In this document: positions 1 through 10,107 of the stretch, in pieces
How positions within the stretch are numbered: the stretch's first letter is position 1
Layout of the letters: each line of letters opens with the position of its first letter
Assembly (NCBI GenBank): GCA_033239125.1
Contig: BSWB01000005.1
Coordinates: 21,195,447-21,259,446, forward strand
Origin: Fagopyrum homotropicum
Taxonomy: Eukaryota; Streptophyta; Magnoliopsida; Caryophyllales; Polygonaceae
Direction of reading: 5' to 3'
DNA length: 64,000 nucleotides
Notes under the pieces: model-generated
Database searches by the model: none
The model's input: only the letters and a program-made list of their open reading frames with translations
Told to the model about the DNA's origin: nothing
Made by a program: the position numbers and the translations under genes

Positions 1-117
1 ACATCAAGGAACATAAGGAACCATCCAGGAAGCATATCCATGGATTTAAGATTCACTTTGGACCAGATTTGAGAGATTTCACATTCAGTTGTGACTCACC
101 TCGGTTGACCACAGATT

Positions 118-133
118 CACCTCGACCGAGGTG
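118..133. repeat. CACCTCGACCGAGGTG palindrome in the F1 U3 region
   Basis: Inverted repeat with 7-bp arms around a 2-bp AC centre. Half-sites of the same sequence recur at about 97-106 and 150-160. The same motif recurs in every F1 LTR, upstream of ORF2 and downstream of ORF2. It lies about 210 bp upstream of the LTR TATA box. Confidence 0.85.
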
Positions 134-340
134 ATCCAGAGAAGTCGACTCGACCGAGGCGAACACCTGGGACGCGGCGAGAATATTTTATTCTTGAGTG
201 AGATCTTTTATCTTTGGAAAGAGATCTTATATTTTTGGGCTTGGCTCCTGGAAGGAAGAAGATATGCTAGATCGTATATTTTACCTATTTTTATGGGAAG
301 AGATCTTTCTAAGATATCTTATCTTTGGAGGTTATTTTCC

Positions 341-347
341 TATAAAA
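341..347 (+). promoter_or_regulatory. TATA box of the F1-1 5' LTR
   Basis: TATAAAA follows TTTTCC in U3 and is conserved in the other F1 LTRs (26732-26738, 30764-30770, 38985-38991; minus strand 42847-42853). The RNA start is expected about 30 bp downstream. No transcript data are available here. Confidence 0.75.
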
Positions 348-1549
348 AGGGTTGGATTTCCACAAATCCAAGATCATGCTATACCACCGATCAGGGTTTA
401 TACACCGCAGCAGCCATACTCCAGTTGGGAGATTTGAAGAACCTTTTTGAAGGTTGAAGGAAGATTGAAGATTATAGCTTTTATAGCTTTTGAAGGGTTT
501 TGTAAGATCATCTTAGATTCCCTTCCTTGTTGTCTTCCATTGTTGGATTTATATCCAAGGAACGCTTTTGTTGTGATATTTGATTCAGTTATTGAAGTCT
601 TTTCATTAAATTCTTCTTGTTCAAATATTCACCTTCTTCCCATATATTTGATTATTGCTTTCATGATGATGAGTGGCTAATTTCCTTGTTTGTATCTAGG
701 GTGATTGGCTAAAGGTTGTGGGAAAAACAATGATAGAATAATCTTAGATTCCAGTAGGACCATGAAAGTTTGAGTCTTTAACCTTAACCCTAAGCATCTC
801 GCTCAGTCGATGAACATCTCGGCCGGGGTGGAATTCTTCTGACCGAGGTGACTTATCTGATCCGAAACTGAGAGTTAAGTGTTAGAGTTTGCCAAATCCT
901 ATTCTTATTACACCTTTCCTGGTCCAATGCAAGCCTAGGATGAGACTTACCCAATAATTCCTTAGTTTGTGTACCTAAGATCATAAGTGTAGGTAATAAA
1001 GGTTTATCCTTTATTGGGGTTTGAGTGTGCTTCCATCCCATCTTTGTGAGTTAGCCTGAGACTTACCCGGTAAAGGTTGATTCTATTCCCGTAGATGGTG
1101 TGTTAGTTTGAGGTTATAGTTCTTTATCTTAATTCCTTGAGACTTACCCGGTAATAGAAGTTACGGTTTAGGATTAGTGAGTAGTGAGGCTTACCCGGTG
1201 ATCTACTCCACTTTAGAGACACCTTCCCTATGCAGAAATCTCAGCTTTGTCTGCTTATCTTTAGATCTTTAGTTGGAACCACAACTAGATGCTTTAATCC
1301 ATAGAATTGCATGTTTGCTTTATTGACTTCTATATCATCTTGATTGTTTTAATTGCCTTTGTGGTTAGTATTTACATAAGCATACCGTAATTGGACTTGT
1401 TTTTACTAAGTCCCTGTGATCGACCCCTGGAATTCCTTGCTTTTTACTACGATTGACCCGTACACTGCGGGTTCGCATCCTTGTTTTAAGCTCACATGTA
1501 GGGTTATAAATTTAAAGCTTGCACACACCGTTTGGAGCGAACAAGTTTT

Positions 1550-1567
1550 TGGCGCCGTTGCCGGGGA
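1550..1567 (+). other. F1-1 primer-binding site, tRNA-Asp(GUC)
   Basis: TGGCGCCGTTGCCGGGGA is complementary to tRNA-Asp(GUC) nucleotides 59-76, CCA included, and stops just before A58. It is separated from the LTR by a 6-base AGTTTT spacer. The same 18 nt occur in F1-2, F1-3 and F2-1. Confidence 0.95.
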
Positions 1568-1670
1568 CTTGGTCTAGACCGAGTTGGTTACGGTTTGCTT
1601 TTGGGGCACTTGCCCCCGTGTCTTCTAACCACTCTACTTGAGTGACTTTTGCAGGTTCTTTCTTAGGTTT

Positions 1671-4600
1671 ATGCGAAGAACCCGCACTGGGAAGGAAATC
1701 GTTCCTTACGATCCCGAACCAGAAAAGACATACACGCGACGCTTAAGAAAAGCGAAGATGACCCAACAAGACAACCGCGATCTTGAGGCCGAATTGAATG
1801 AGGCGCTGGAGCTGCTACGCCTCAGCAGGGAAGAACTAAGACAAGAGAAAGAAGAAACTCGCACCAGGACTGAAGCAATCGAAGCAGATATGGCCGCTTT
1901 GAGAGACCAATATCAACTTCGACCGAGGGAAGATCCAGTTGCTGATCCTCGACCGATGCAGGTCCCAGTTGCTGTCCCTTGACCGAGGCAGGTCCCAATA
2001 CCTAACGCCCCGGCCGATGTACTTCCACCTCGGAGGCCAGTCCGAGATGTTCTTCTTGCAGGAATCCCACAAACCCTAGGTCAAAGGATGGACTCCAATC
2101 AACAACTGAGGCATCCAGGAGTTAACCTAGGAGATCCAGCGGACCATGACTATGAACTTCGACCGCAAGTTCTATCCATGATTCGCCAATGCCAGTTCGG
2201 AGGGCTAGAGAAGGAATCACCACATCAACATCTTCAAAACTATGAGATCTTGATGGAGACCTTGAGACCTCCGAGGATTGAAAATAACAACTACAAGCTA
2301 AGACCTTTTTACTTTTCTTTAAAAGATAGAGCTCTTACTTGGTATCAATCTCTTTCTCCAGGAAAAATTAGCACATGGGAGGAGATGACGACGGAATTCT
2401 TGACCAAATTCTTTCCCCCCTCAAAAACAACTGAAATGAGAGGGAAGATCAACACTTTCATCATGAAGGACAAGGAGAGCTTGTCCAAGTCATGGGAGCG
2501 GTTCAAGGACATTCTTTTGGATTGCCCACATCATGGGATCCAAAGTTAGAATTACTGGAGATATACTTCAAGGGATTGGACGGAAGCACCCAGTTCAATC
2601 TCCAACTACTCTCCGCCGGTACCTTTATGGACATGGCGATTGACGAAGCTTGGGACTTCATCGAGAAACAAGCTTTGCATATGGAGAAGTACACCCACCA
2701 AGGAGCTGAAGGTGGAGTTAAAAGAGTTAACTTCCAAGAAACTCAGCCCAACAACAATCAACTCACGTCTTTGAAGAATGACGTGAAGCAATTGAAGGAA
2801 CTCTTGGTTGCTCAAACCAAGAAGGAAGAGCAAGGACAAAGGAACAACAACAATGGATACCGTAATAACAACAACGGTTTCCGGAAAAACAACTACAACA
2901 ACAACAATAGAGGATCCAATAGCAACAAGTGGAGGGCGAACAACCAAAATTCTGGTAACAATCATTCAAACTCCAACTCTAACAATTCCTCTAACCCTTT
3001 CCTCTCTTCCCCTTCTTCTTCTTCTTCTTCTACTCCATTAAAGAGCCCGGGGCAAGGATCAAGTTCGTCTCAGCCGGAAAAGAAAGACGCAGTTCTGGAG
3101 GCTATCTTGATCAAGCTCAACGCTATGGAGACTTCTATGACTTCATTTTCGAAGGCCCAAAAAGCCTTTGAACAACAACTTGCAAGTAGGGCGAATGAAG
3201 CGCCAAGAGATCCAGGGAAGCTTCCAGCAAGGACGGAAAGCAACCCTAAGGGCCAGATCATGGCCATAACTACGAGGAGTGGACTGAAAACTACAGATCC
3301 AGTGCCTCGGTCGGTGCCAGTACCGACGAAGACCACCTCGGTCCAGGTGCAGTCGAAGAACACTTCGCTCGAGATAGCAACCGAGGTGGAGCCACAGAAA
3401 GCGGAGGGGAAAACTGAAGTTTATGTTCCACCTCCTGCATACAAACCACCACTTCCATTCCCCCAGTCAAGGGCCAGAGCACATCTAGACAAGCACTTTG
3501 GTAAGTTCCTTGACTTGATGAATAAACTGCACATTAACATTCCCTTCCTTGATGCTATTCTAGGAATGCCCGCCTATGGGAAGTTCTTGAAGGAGATCTT
3601 ATCAAGGAAAAGGAAACTGGAAGATTTTGGTGAAGTTAGGATGACATCTAAATCCTCGGAGCTCATTCAAATCATGAAGGAGAAGATGCCACCTAAATTA
3701 AGAGATCCCGACTCATTTTGCATTCCCATTCAAGTTGGGGATGTCACTTGTGAAGCCCTTTGTGATCTAGGAGCCAGCGTGAGCATCATCCCGCTGGAGC
3801 TATGTGCGAAGATCGGACTTGGAGAGCCCAAGCCGGTCAAGATTCGACTATATATGGCGGATCGCTCCATCACCCATCCCGTGGGCATCTTGGAGGATGT
3901 TCCGGTCAAGTTAGGTAACTTCTATTTACCTATAGATTTTGTTGTACTTGACATTCCCGCAGATTATCCTATTCCTATTATTCTCGGGAGGCCATTTCTA
4001 GCAACTTCGGGTTGCAACGTGGATTGCAAGAACGCCAAGCTGAAATTCAACATTGGCGGCGATGAGGTGGAGTTTGCATTACTTGCGGCCATGAAAGGGG
4101 AGCAGCTAACTGATGATATCTTCAACATCTACGATGAAGAAGAATCAAGAGAATTGGTGAGCTCTATCCTTATTAATGATCCACTCGAAAGAGTTATTAG
4201 CTTCAGTTTAATGGAGGAAGGTATAGATGCTTCTTGTGATGCAGATATACGGAGGTTAAGAGTACTGGAAGAAGATCCAGGAGCTAAAACTGAGAAGCTA
4301 ATCCAGGAGACGAAGATCTCCAATTTCGGTCCCAGTTGCAGTACCTCGACCGAGGCACTTCCTGGACTGAGAGAGGCGACTGAAGAACATCTCGGTCAAC
4401 GCCTCTGCGCCTCGACCGAGGTCGATGGCGAGACGACTTCAACTGAGACTTCCGAAAGTCCAATTTCTAGATCTACTACACTGGAAGGAGGAAGCAAGGA
4501 TCCCCCTCAGAAAGCACCCCTAGTTGTGGAGCTTAAACAACTCCCAAATCACTTAAAGTATGTCTTTCTTGGACCGGATTCTACTTATCCCGTTATTGTT

Positions 4601-4714
4601 AGTGCTTCCCTTTCCGAAACTGAATTATCTAAACTAATGCATGTCCTGAGAAAGCATCAAAAGGCTTTGGGTTATACTATAGATGATCTTATTGGCATTA
4701 AGCCCTCTTTCTGA
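1671..4714 (+). pseudogene. gag-protease, F1-1 (broken)
   Basis: Encodes the structural Gag and the aspartic protease of the polyprotein. I chose the start ATG at 1671 (MRRTRTGKE) because the homologous ATG lies at the same place in the other copies. Visible regions in order: a charged coiled-coil-like N-terminus; the Gag core from 2088, containing LTKFFPPSKT and SWERFKDILLDCPHHG; an Asn-rich low-complexity tract (about 2835-2990); a Ser-rich tract; and the protease with CDLGAS at about 3761 and ILGRPFLATSG. There is no CCHC zinc knuckle. Defects: CGA-to-TGA at 1980; a one-base deletion near 2540 that shifts frame; and a TGA at 4712 where other copies have a Cys codon before the RT. Compare the better gag in F1-3. 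Confidence 0.92.
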
Positions 4715-6201
4715 ATGCATAGAATTTTAATGGAGGATGATCATAAGACTTCACGGGAACCTCAAAGACGGTTAAATCCGATCATGAAAGAGGTTGTGAA
4801 GAAAGAAAATCTTAAGTTGTTGGATGCAGGTATCATATACCCTATCTCGGACAACAAGTGGGTTAGCCCGGTGCATGTAGTTCCGAAGAAAGGTGGGATG
4901 ACCGTTGTGACGAATAAGAACAACGAGTTGATCCCAACTAGGACCGTGACGGGCTGGAGGGTTTGCATCGATTATAGGAAGCTGAACACGGCCACACAGA
5001 AGGACCATTTTCCACTTCCCTTCATTGATCAAATGCTCGAGCGGTTGGCCCAGCATTCACACTTTTGCTACTTAGACGGCTATAGTGGATTCTTCCATAT
5101 TCCTATCCATCCGGACGATCAGGAGAAGACCACTTTCACTTGTCCATGGGGGACATTTGCTTATAGGAGGATGCCATTTGGATTGTGCAATGCACCCGCT
5201 ACCTTCCAGCGATGCATGATGGCTATCTTTTCCGAGTACATAGAGGAGATCATGGAGGTATTTATGGATGATTTTTCTATATATGGTTCCTCTTTTGACG
5301 ATTGCCTATCTACCTATCTCTAGTGCTTAAAAGATGTGAACACACTAATCTTGTTTTGAATTGGGAAAAGTGTCATTTTATGGTTAATGAAGGCATTGTG
5401 CTAGGACACCTCGTTTCTAATCGAGGCATTGAAGTCGATCGCGCTAAGATCGAGACGATTGAGAAACTCCCTCCCCCTTGTTCTGTTAAAGGTGTGAGGA
5501 GTTTTCTCGGGCATGCAGCTTTCTACAGGAGATTCATCAAGGACTTCTCTAAGATTTCTAAACCTCTAACTAACCTCTTGAATAAAGATGTTGTTTTTGA
5601 GTTTTCGCAGGAGTGTCTTGATGCTTTTTACAGGATTAAGGAAGTGTTGATCTCCGCTCCCATTATCCAGCCTCCGGATTGGACCTTGCCCTTTGAGATC
5701 ATGTGCGACGCTAGTGATGTAGCCGTAGGAGCGGTGCTTGGACAGAAAAAGGATTGACGGACCACCGCCATCTATTATGCTAGCAAGACGCTAGATGTGG
5801 CACAACGCAACTACGCTACCACCGAGAAAGAATTATTGGCGGTTGTATATGCTTTCGAGAAGTTTCGTTCCTATTTAGTAGGGGCGAAAGTCATTGTCTA
5901 CACCGACCATGTAGCCATCCGTTACTTATTGGCTAAGAAAGATGTCAAGCCACGCCTTATTCGATGGATTCTCTTGCTTCAAGAGTTTGATCTAGAGATC
6001 CGCGATAAGAAGGGATCCGAAAATTCTGTTGCGGATCACCTCAGCCGGCTACATGCATCCTCACGTGAGAAAGACGACCCGCCCATAGACGATTCATTTC
6101 CCGATGAGCATTTACACTTGTTGGAGCGTTTGATTGACTTACTTACTTCACCCCACGATGGAGGTGAAGTATGGGGTGAGGGCACCTCCCATCACGTATG
6201 A
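4715..6201 (+). pseudogene. reverse transcriptase-RNase H, F1-1 (broken, integrase deleted)
   Basis: Continues the polyprotein after the nonsense codon at 4712. RT motifs seen: WVSPVHVVPKKGG, motif A YLDGYSGF (about 5070), FAYRRMPFGLCNAP, and motif C FMDDF (about 5265). RNase H shows MCDASD, TEKELLAVVYAFEKF, VYTDH and SVADHLSRL. A frameshift falls at about 5310 (SSFDDCLS then out of frame) and a TGA at 5755. After PDEHLHLLE the frame runs into about 25 unrelated residues and stops at 6201. The whole integrase is absent, and the sequence resumes with the usual post-pol block at about 6202. This element could not supply its own RT or integrase. Confidence 0.92.
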
Positions 6202-7014
6202 GAGACGCATCATGGTCCAGCTGGCGACCTTAAACCAAGCGCTTCTTGGGAGGTAACCCAAGGTATTACTTTCTTTTCCCTTTTTTCTAGTCTAGCTTAG
6301 ATAGTTTGCTTTTGCTTTGCTTTGTTTTGTTTTTGGAGTTCTGACAGATAACAAGAGACATCTAAGGAAGGAGCATAACTGGAAGGACAGAAGATCGAGA
6401 TTTTGAGAAGACGAAGTTCGACTGAGGCATCTCGGTTGCTTTCAGAGCACCTCGACCGAGATGATTCTTGAGCAACCGAGGCGACTAGGGTTTTCTAAAG
6501 AACCACCTCGGTCCGCACCACCTCGGTCCAGTCGAGACCATCTCGACCGAGGTGATAGCAGTTCCAAATAGGGTATAAAAGGGGCGGAGATTTCTCTCTC
6601 CTCACTTTACTCTTCTCCCTCGACCGCGGCGACAGTTTCACCTCGCCTCCTTCGATTCTTGCTCGTTTTCGAAGATTTCTGTCTCCAAACTGCGATTAAG
6701 GCTTAGAGGATCCCAGTTCATCATCGATCTGCAAGAAAATCGAACCGATTCGGCCGAACGAGGTAAAACAAAACCGAAACCCTACCTCTCCGATTTCGTT
6801 TCGATTTGGGCTTTGGTTGCCCTTGCATTTGCTGAGAAAAGGCTTAAGTACCCCATAGGAAGCAGTTGTAGTGATTTTGGGGGAAAAGAACTCAAATTTC
6901 AAAAGGAATTAGAATCGAGTTTTCCGCCTCGGTCCAGTCGAGCTGTGCCTCGGCCGAGGTGATTCTTGAGTGTTGTCAATTGACCGAGGTGACTTGACAG
7001 TGAGTGAATTGAAA
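6202..7014 (+). other. F1-1 non-coding leader between pol and ORF2
   Basis: No coding frame of note. It begins with the post-pol block (GACCTTAAACC, AAGCGCTT, hairpin CTTGGG-AGGTAA-CCCAAG at 6245-6262) and a T-rich stretch (6270-6335). A dense run of CCTCGRCCGAGG half-sites and palindromes follows (6415-6560), then a TATA box (6574-6580), a pyrimidine-rich tract (6588-6625), and more half-sites just before the ORF2 start (6925-6990). The F1-3 copy has the same layout, so it is family structure rather than chance. Confidence 0.8.
6574..6580 (+). promoter_or_regulatory. Internal TATA box upstream of ORF2, F1-1
   Basis: GGGTATAAAAGGGGCGG stands about 15-160 bp downstream of the palindrome cluster and about 435 bp before the ORF2 start. 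A TATA box sits in the matching place in F1-3 (35132-35139), F2-1 (15248-15255, minus) and F2-2 (46625-46632, minus). I infer a promoter for a separate ORF2 transcript; it has not been demonstrated. Confidence 0.55.
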
Positions 7015-8391
7015 ATAAGTTCTGACCGACGCCTTGCCCTTAGGGATAGATCCTCACCTTCCCCTTCTTCCTCTTCTTCCCGACCCTATCGACCGGTGAT
7101 CCATGAGCGACACCGGGTGGATTATGAGCGTATTTCTGGCCGTCCAGTGATTTCACCACGCTTCCTGGACGTGTCTGCTTTTGATTGCCTCCAGGTAGAC
7201 GGAGACCTTAGGAGGATGATTTCTACAGTAGGGCTGGATCAGTTTACTGAGATCCGAGCCCCAGCCTATTTGGAGCCCACCTTAGAGTTCATTAGCTCCT
7301 TCACCTACCTCCTCACAGAGAGATCTGTGAAGTACCGGTTGATGAACCGGAACTTCATAGTGCCACTAGAGTACTAGAGAGATATTTTTGGTTTTCCTGA
7401 GCCCACCGCTGTTGATTTCCCTTCCCAATCCGTAGCTAGGGAGTTTTTGGGACAGATTGCTCACATGGTTGAGCACGCAGACAGATGGCGCCCTGGAGAT
7501 TCCAAGGAGAAGGTCATCTTCCATTTAGCCTTTAGGTTAGCCCACCGGATCTTCAGTGAGACACTTCTGGCGCGTACTGAGATGCCCCAGAAGATCCGAT
7601 AGGGAGAGCTTTTCAGTTTATACTGCATGGTTACTGGGGGTATCCCGGACTTTGGCTTGATGCTGGTAGAGGATCTGCACAGGATCAAGGCCAAAGCGAA
7701 GGGAGACATCTGCTACAGAGGGATTGTCACCCACATAGCTAGTTATCAGGACATGGATCTCAGCGCTTGCACGATGGTGGCGGCTGCCAAGCCGCTTGGG
7801 CTGCAGGAGATGATCACTCGGCGGATTCTGGTTCCCCGAGGTTTGACTACACCGTACGTGGCTATGCCGTGGGAGCTGACTGCACCACAGGGGATCAGGT
7901 AGTCTGCCCAGTTTACTGTTTTTGACCCACATTATTGGCAGACCGCTTGGGCTCCATTGATGGAGGATTACAGAGAGGCAGCAGCTGCCCCAGCTGAGGA
8001 GGAGGCAGATGATGAGGAGACGGCTGATGACAGAGAGGGTGGAGTCCCGATGGATACAGGGACAGATACTGCAGGGACGAGCGCACCAGTTATAGATTTG
8101 GATGATGAGGATACTGAGCCCGCACCTGCTACTTCTCCAATAAGACTTGCTAGGCGTAGGACACGCCGACACAAAGATTCAGAGGCTCACAGTCGGATCG
8201 ACGACCTGACGGATCATGTTATTGATTCATATGCTGCTTTGTCACTGGATATCCACGAGATGCAGGAGCGGCAGCATTACCAGCACATGATGGCCCAGAT
8301 CCAGTTTGAGCACATCATAGGTTATCCGTTCGACCCGTCCCAGTATCCGTATGTGCCACCACCACCACCACCACCGGATCGTGACTACTGA
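7015..8391 (+). pseudogene. ORF2 (Athila ORF in the env position), F1-1, broken
   Basis: Homologous to the intact 468-codon ORF2 at 35571-36977. The start codon is mutated to ATA at 7015. Three in-frame stops follow at 7375 (TGG to TAG), 7600 (CAG to TAG) and 7900 (TGG to TAG), all C/G transitions. The remaining sequence is colinear: Ser-rich N-terminus; conserved globular core (VDYERI, RFLDVSAFDCL, DRWRPGDS, MPWELTAPQGIR); acidic stretch; basic patch RRRTRRHKD; helical segment EMQERQ; and a poly-Pro tail PPPPPPP-DRDY. It has no signal peptide or membrane segment. Confidence 0.9.
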
Positions 8392-9722
8392 GAGCTGCAG
8401 GATTTTCGTTTCTTATTTTTATGCAGTTCAGCTTATTATCCGGTGAGTACTTTTACCTTAGACTTATTTTGACCCACTGGGACAGTGTGTCCCAAATATG
8501 GGGTGTTTTTGTGATGTAATATTTGACATTTATGTATGACTCTATTTGACCAGATATTTATATTTATGCTTTACTTTTGCATCTATGTGTTTATTTGAGA
8601 TTACATGCATACTTACAGGTTATTTGATTGGGAAAAACGTCGAAACTGAAAGAAAACTGGTTTAAAAAAAAAAATTTTGGACCACGACCGGGGCAGTTCT
8701 GGCCGAACGAGGTGTTTCACCTCGGTTGATGTAAGAACACCTCGACCGAGGTGGGTTAACTGAGAGTTTTCGAAACGATTTTTTGTGCTTCTTATCTGGA
8801 TATGATCTCAGTGAAGATCTTGTTTACTGACTGGTTTTAAAATTCTTTATGTGTTTGAAAAGTTTTATAATATGTTTAAGTTGCTAAATGCTTTGTTTGA
8901 AATTATTGGCATGTTTAATACTTTCTTTTTATCCAGATTATGTTGAATTTGAAGGTTGACACCACAAGATAAGTTCTCTCACTTTCTTCCTGGAAAGACC
9001 AAGGCAATTCATTCTTCTCTCTTCTTCTTCTTGATCATGCTTAGCCCCTCATATACATTTTGCCTCCCTTTACCTATCCGGGAATTTGGAAGCAAGCGAA
9101 GTGGTGAAAGCAAGTGAAGTTAAAGTTGAGAAGTTGGCTGGAAGTGAAAGTGTTAGAAAGCAATAATAGGTTTGGGGAAGTCAATCATGAAGATGAGTAA
9201 CTCGGCACCATTCACATAGCCGGGTTTTTGTGTCTTGCCAAAGTCGGATTGAGCGATATTCCTAACGGGTCATGGTATGTGCATCAAGGGTTTGATGCAT
9301 CTCAAGAAATTGATGATTGCTGATTTCCTAGGCTTCGGTTATTGTGCACCTCTGTCCATGCATCCCAAAAAGTAAAGTAAAAGAAAAAGTGTGAGATAAG
9401 CAAAGCTTATGGGTGGAAGATGTTGCAAGTCAAAGTGAAAGTGAATTCATCCTTTTCCCGGATTCTAGCACCACATTACCTTACATACATCCCTACCCTA
9501 CACGTTTCTTGACCTTTCTTTTGGGAAGCCCTTGAGACTTTGAGCTTGTTGATTGAGTTAGCGGTTTAAACTGGATTATACATGATTAATTTCGATAATT
9601 ATGACTTATTATGCATTCTATGATTTTATGCAAAGATGAACAACTTTCTTATATTTATAAAATGTTTTAATCATATATTGGATTTTAAATTCCATGAAGC
9701 AAGGGCTAAGTATGGGGTATTT
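8392..9722 (+). other. F1-1 3' non-coding region
   Basis: No coding frame. It contains hairpin CACTG-GGA-CAGTG (8475-8487) followed by AAATATGGGG (8494-8503); palindrome half-sites around 8680-8750; a TCT-repeat then TGATCATGC (about 9010-9040); the conserved structured block (9195-9310, hairpin CTCGGC...GCCGGG at 9201-9224); and the terminal GGGCTAAGTATGGGGTATTT polypurine region abutting the LTR. Relative to F1-3, about 130 bp before the polypurine tract are deleted, which removes the terminal GGGA-loop hairpin. Confidence 0.8.
9703..9722 (+). other. Polypurine tract region of F1-1
   Basis: GGGCTAAGTATGGGGTATTT directly precedes the 3' LTR start TGATAGCATG, which is the position of the plus-strand primer in Ty3/gypsy elements. 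The purine run is short (AAGTATGGGG). The same sequence is conserved in F1-3, F2 and F3. Confidence 0.75.
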
Positions 9723-10107
9723 TGATAGCATGAATTATAGTCTATATTTTGGGGTTTGTTTGGACGTTTTATCTTCAATAATCTGCATGTTTGTATGTAT
9801 ATTATGTGATTATATTACCATTTCATCTACCTTTGCGAGAATCGAGGTCTACACCTAGTTTTGTTGTAATCGTAGGTAAAATGGCACGTTTTGCATCAAA
9901 AAGGAGCAAAAGGAACTATGGAGTCATTGGAGCTACATCCAGGAACATAAGGAACCATCCAGGAAGCATAGCCATGGATTTAAGATTCACTTTGGACCAG
10001 ATTTCAGAGATTTCACATTCAGTTATGACTCACCTCGGTTGACCACAGATTCACCTCGACCGAGGTGATCCAGAGAAGTCGACTCGACCGAGGCGAACAC
10101 CTGGGAC
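9723..10107 (+). repeat. F1-1 3' LTR, left part
   Basis: Begins TGATAGCATGAATTATAG right after the polypurine tract and is interrupted after GGGAC (10103-10107) by F2-1. It continues at 23330 after the duplicated GGGAC (23325-23329). The two parts sum to about 1755 bp, the size of the other F1 LTRs. Confidence 0.95.

Larger units (their letters stand above)
1..1543 (+). repeat. F1-1 5' LTR (partial)
   Basis: Matches the 3' LTR beginning at 9723; base 1 aligns with 9934, so ~211 bp of the LTR start is missing from the window. It ends GCGAACA, then AGTTTT and the PBS. It contains a cluster of CCTCGRCCGAGG half-sites and palindromes (about 97-166), a TATA box at 341-347, and four GAGACTTACCCGGTAA-like leader motifs (about 950, 1058, 1138, 1188). 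Confidence 0.95.

Noticed and set aside
131..680. Small LTR-encoded proteins (frames at 131-457, 447-680 and equivalents in other LTRs)
   Set aside because: They lie in U3/R, differ in length among LTR copies through frame-changing differences, and show no recognisable domain; chance frames are more likely.
946..1205. CRISPR-like array from the repeated GAGACTTACCCGGTAA motif
   Set aside because: Spacing is irregular, the repeats are short and dispersed inside LTRs of a plant retrotransposon, and there are no cas genes.
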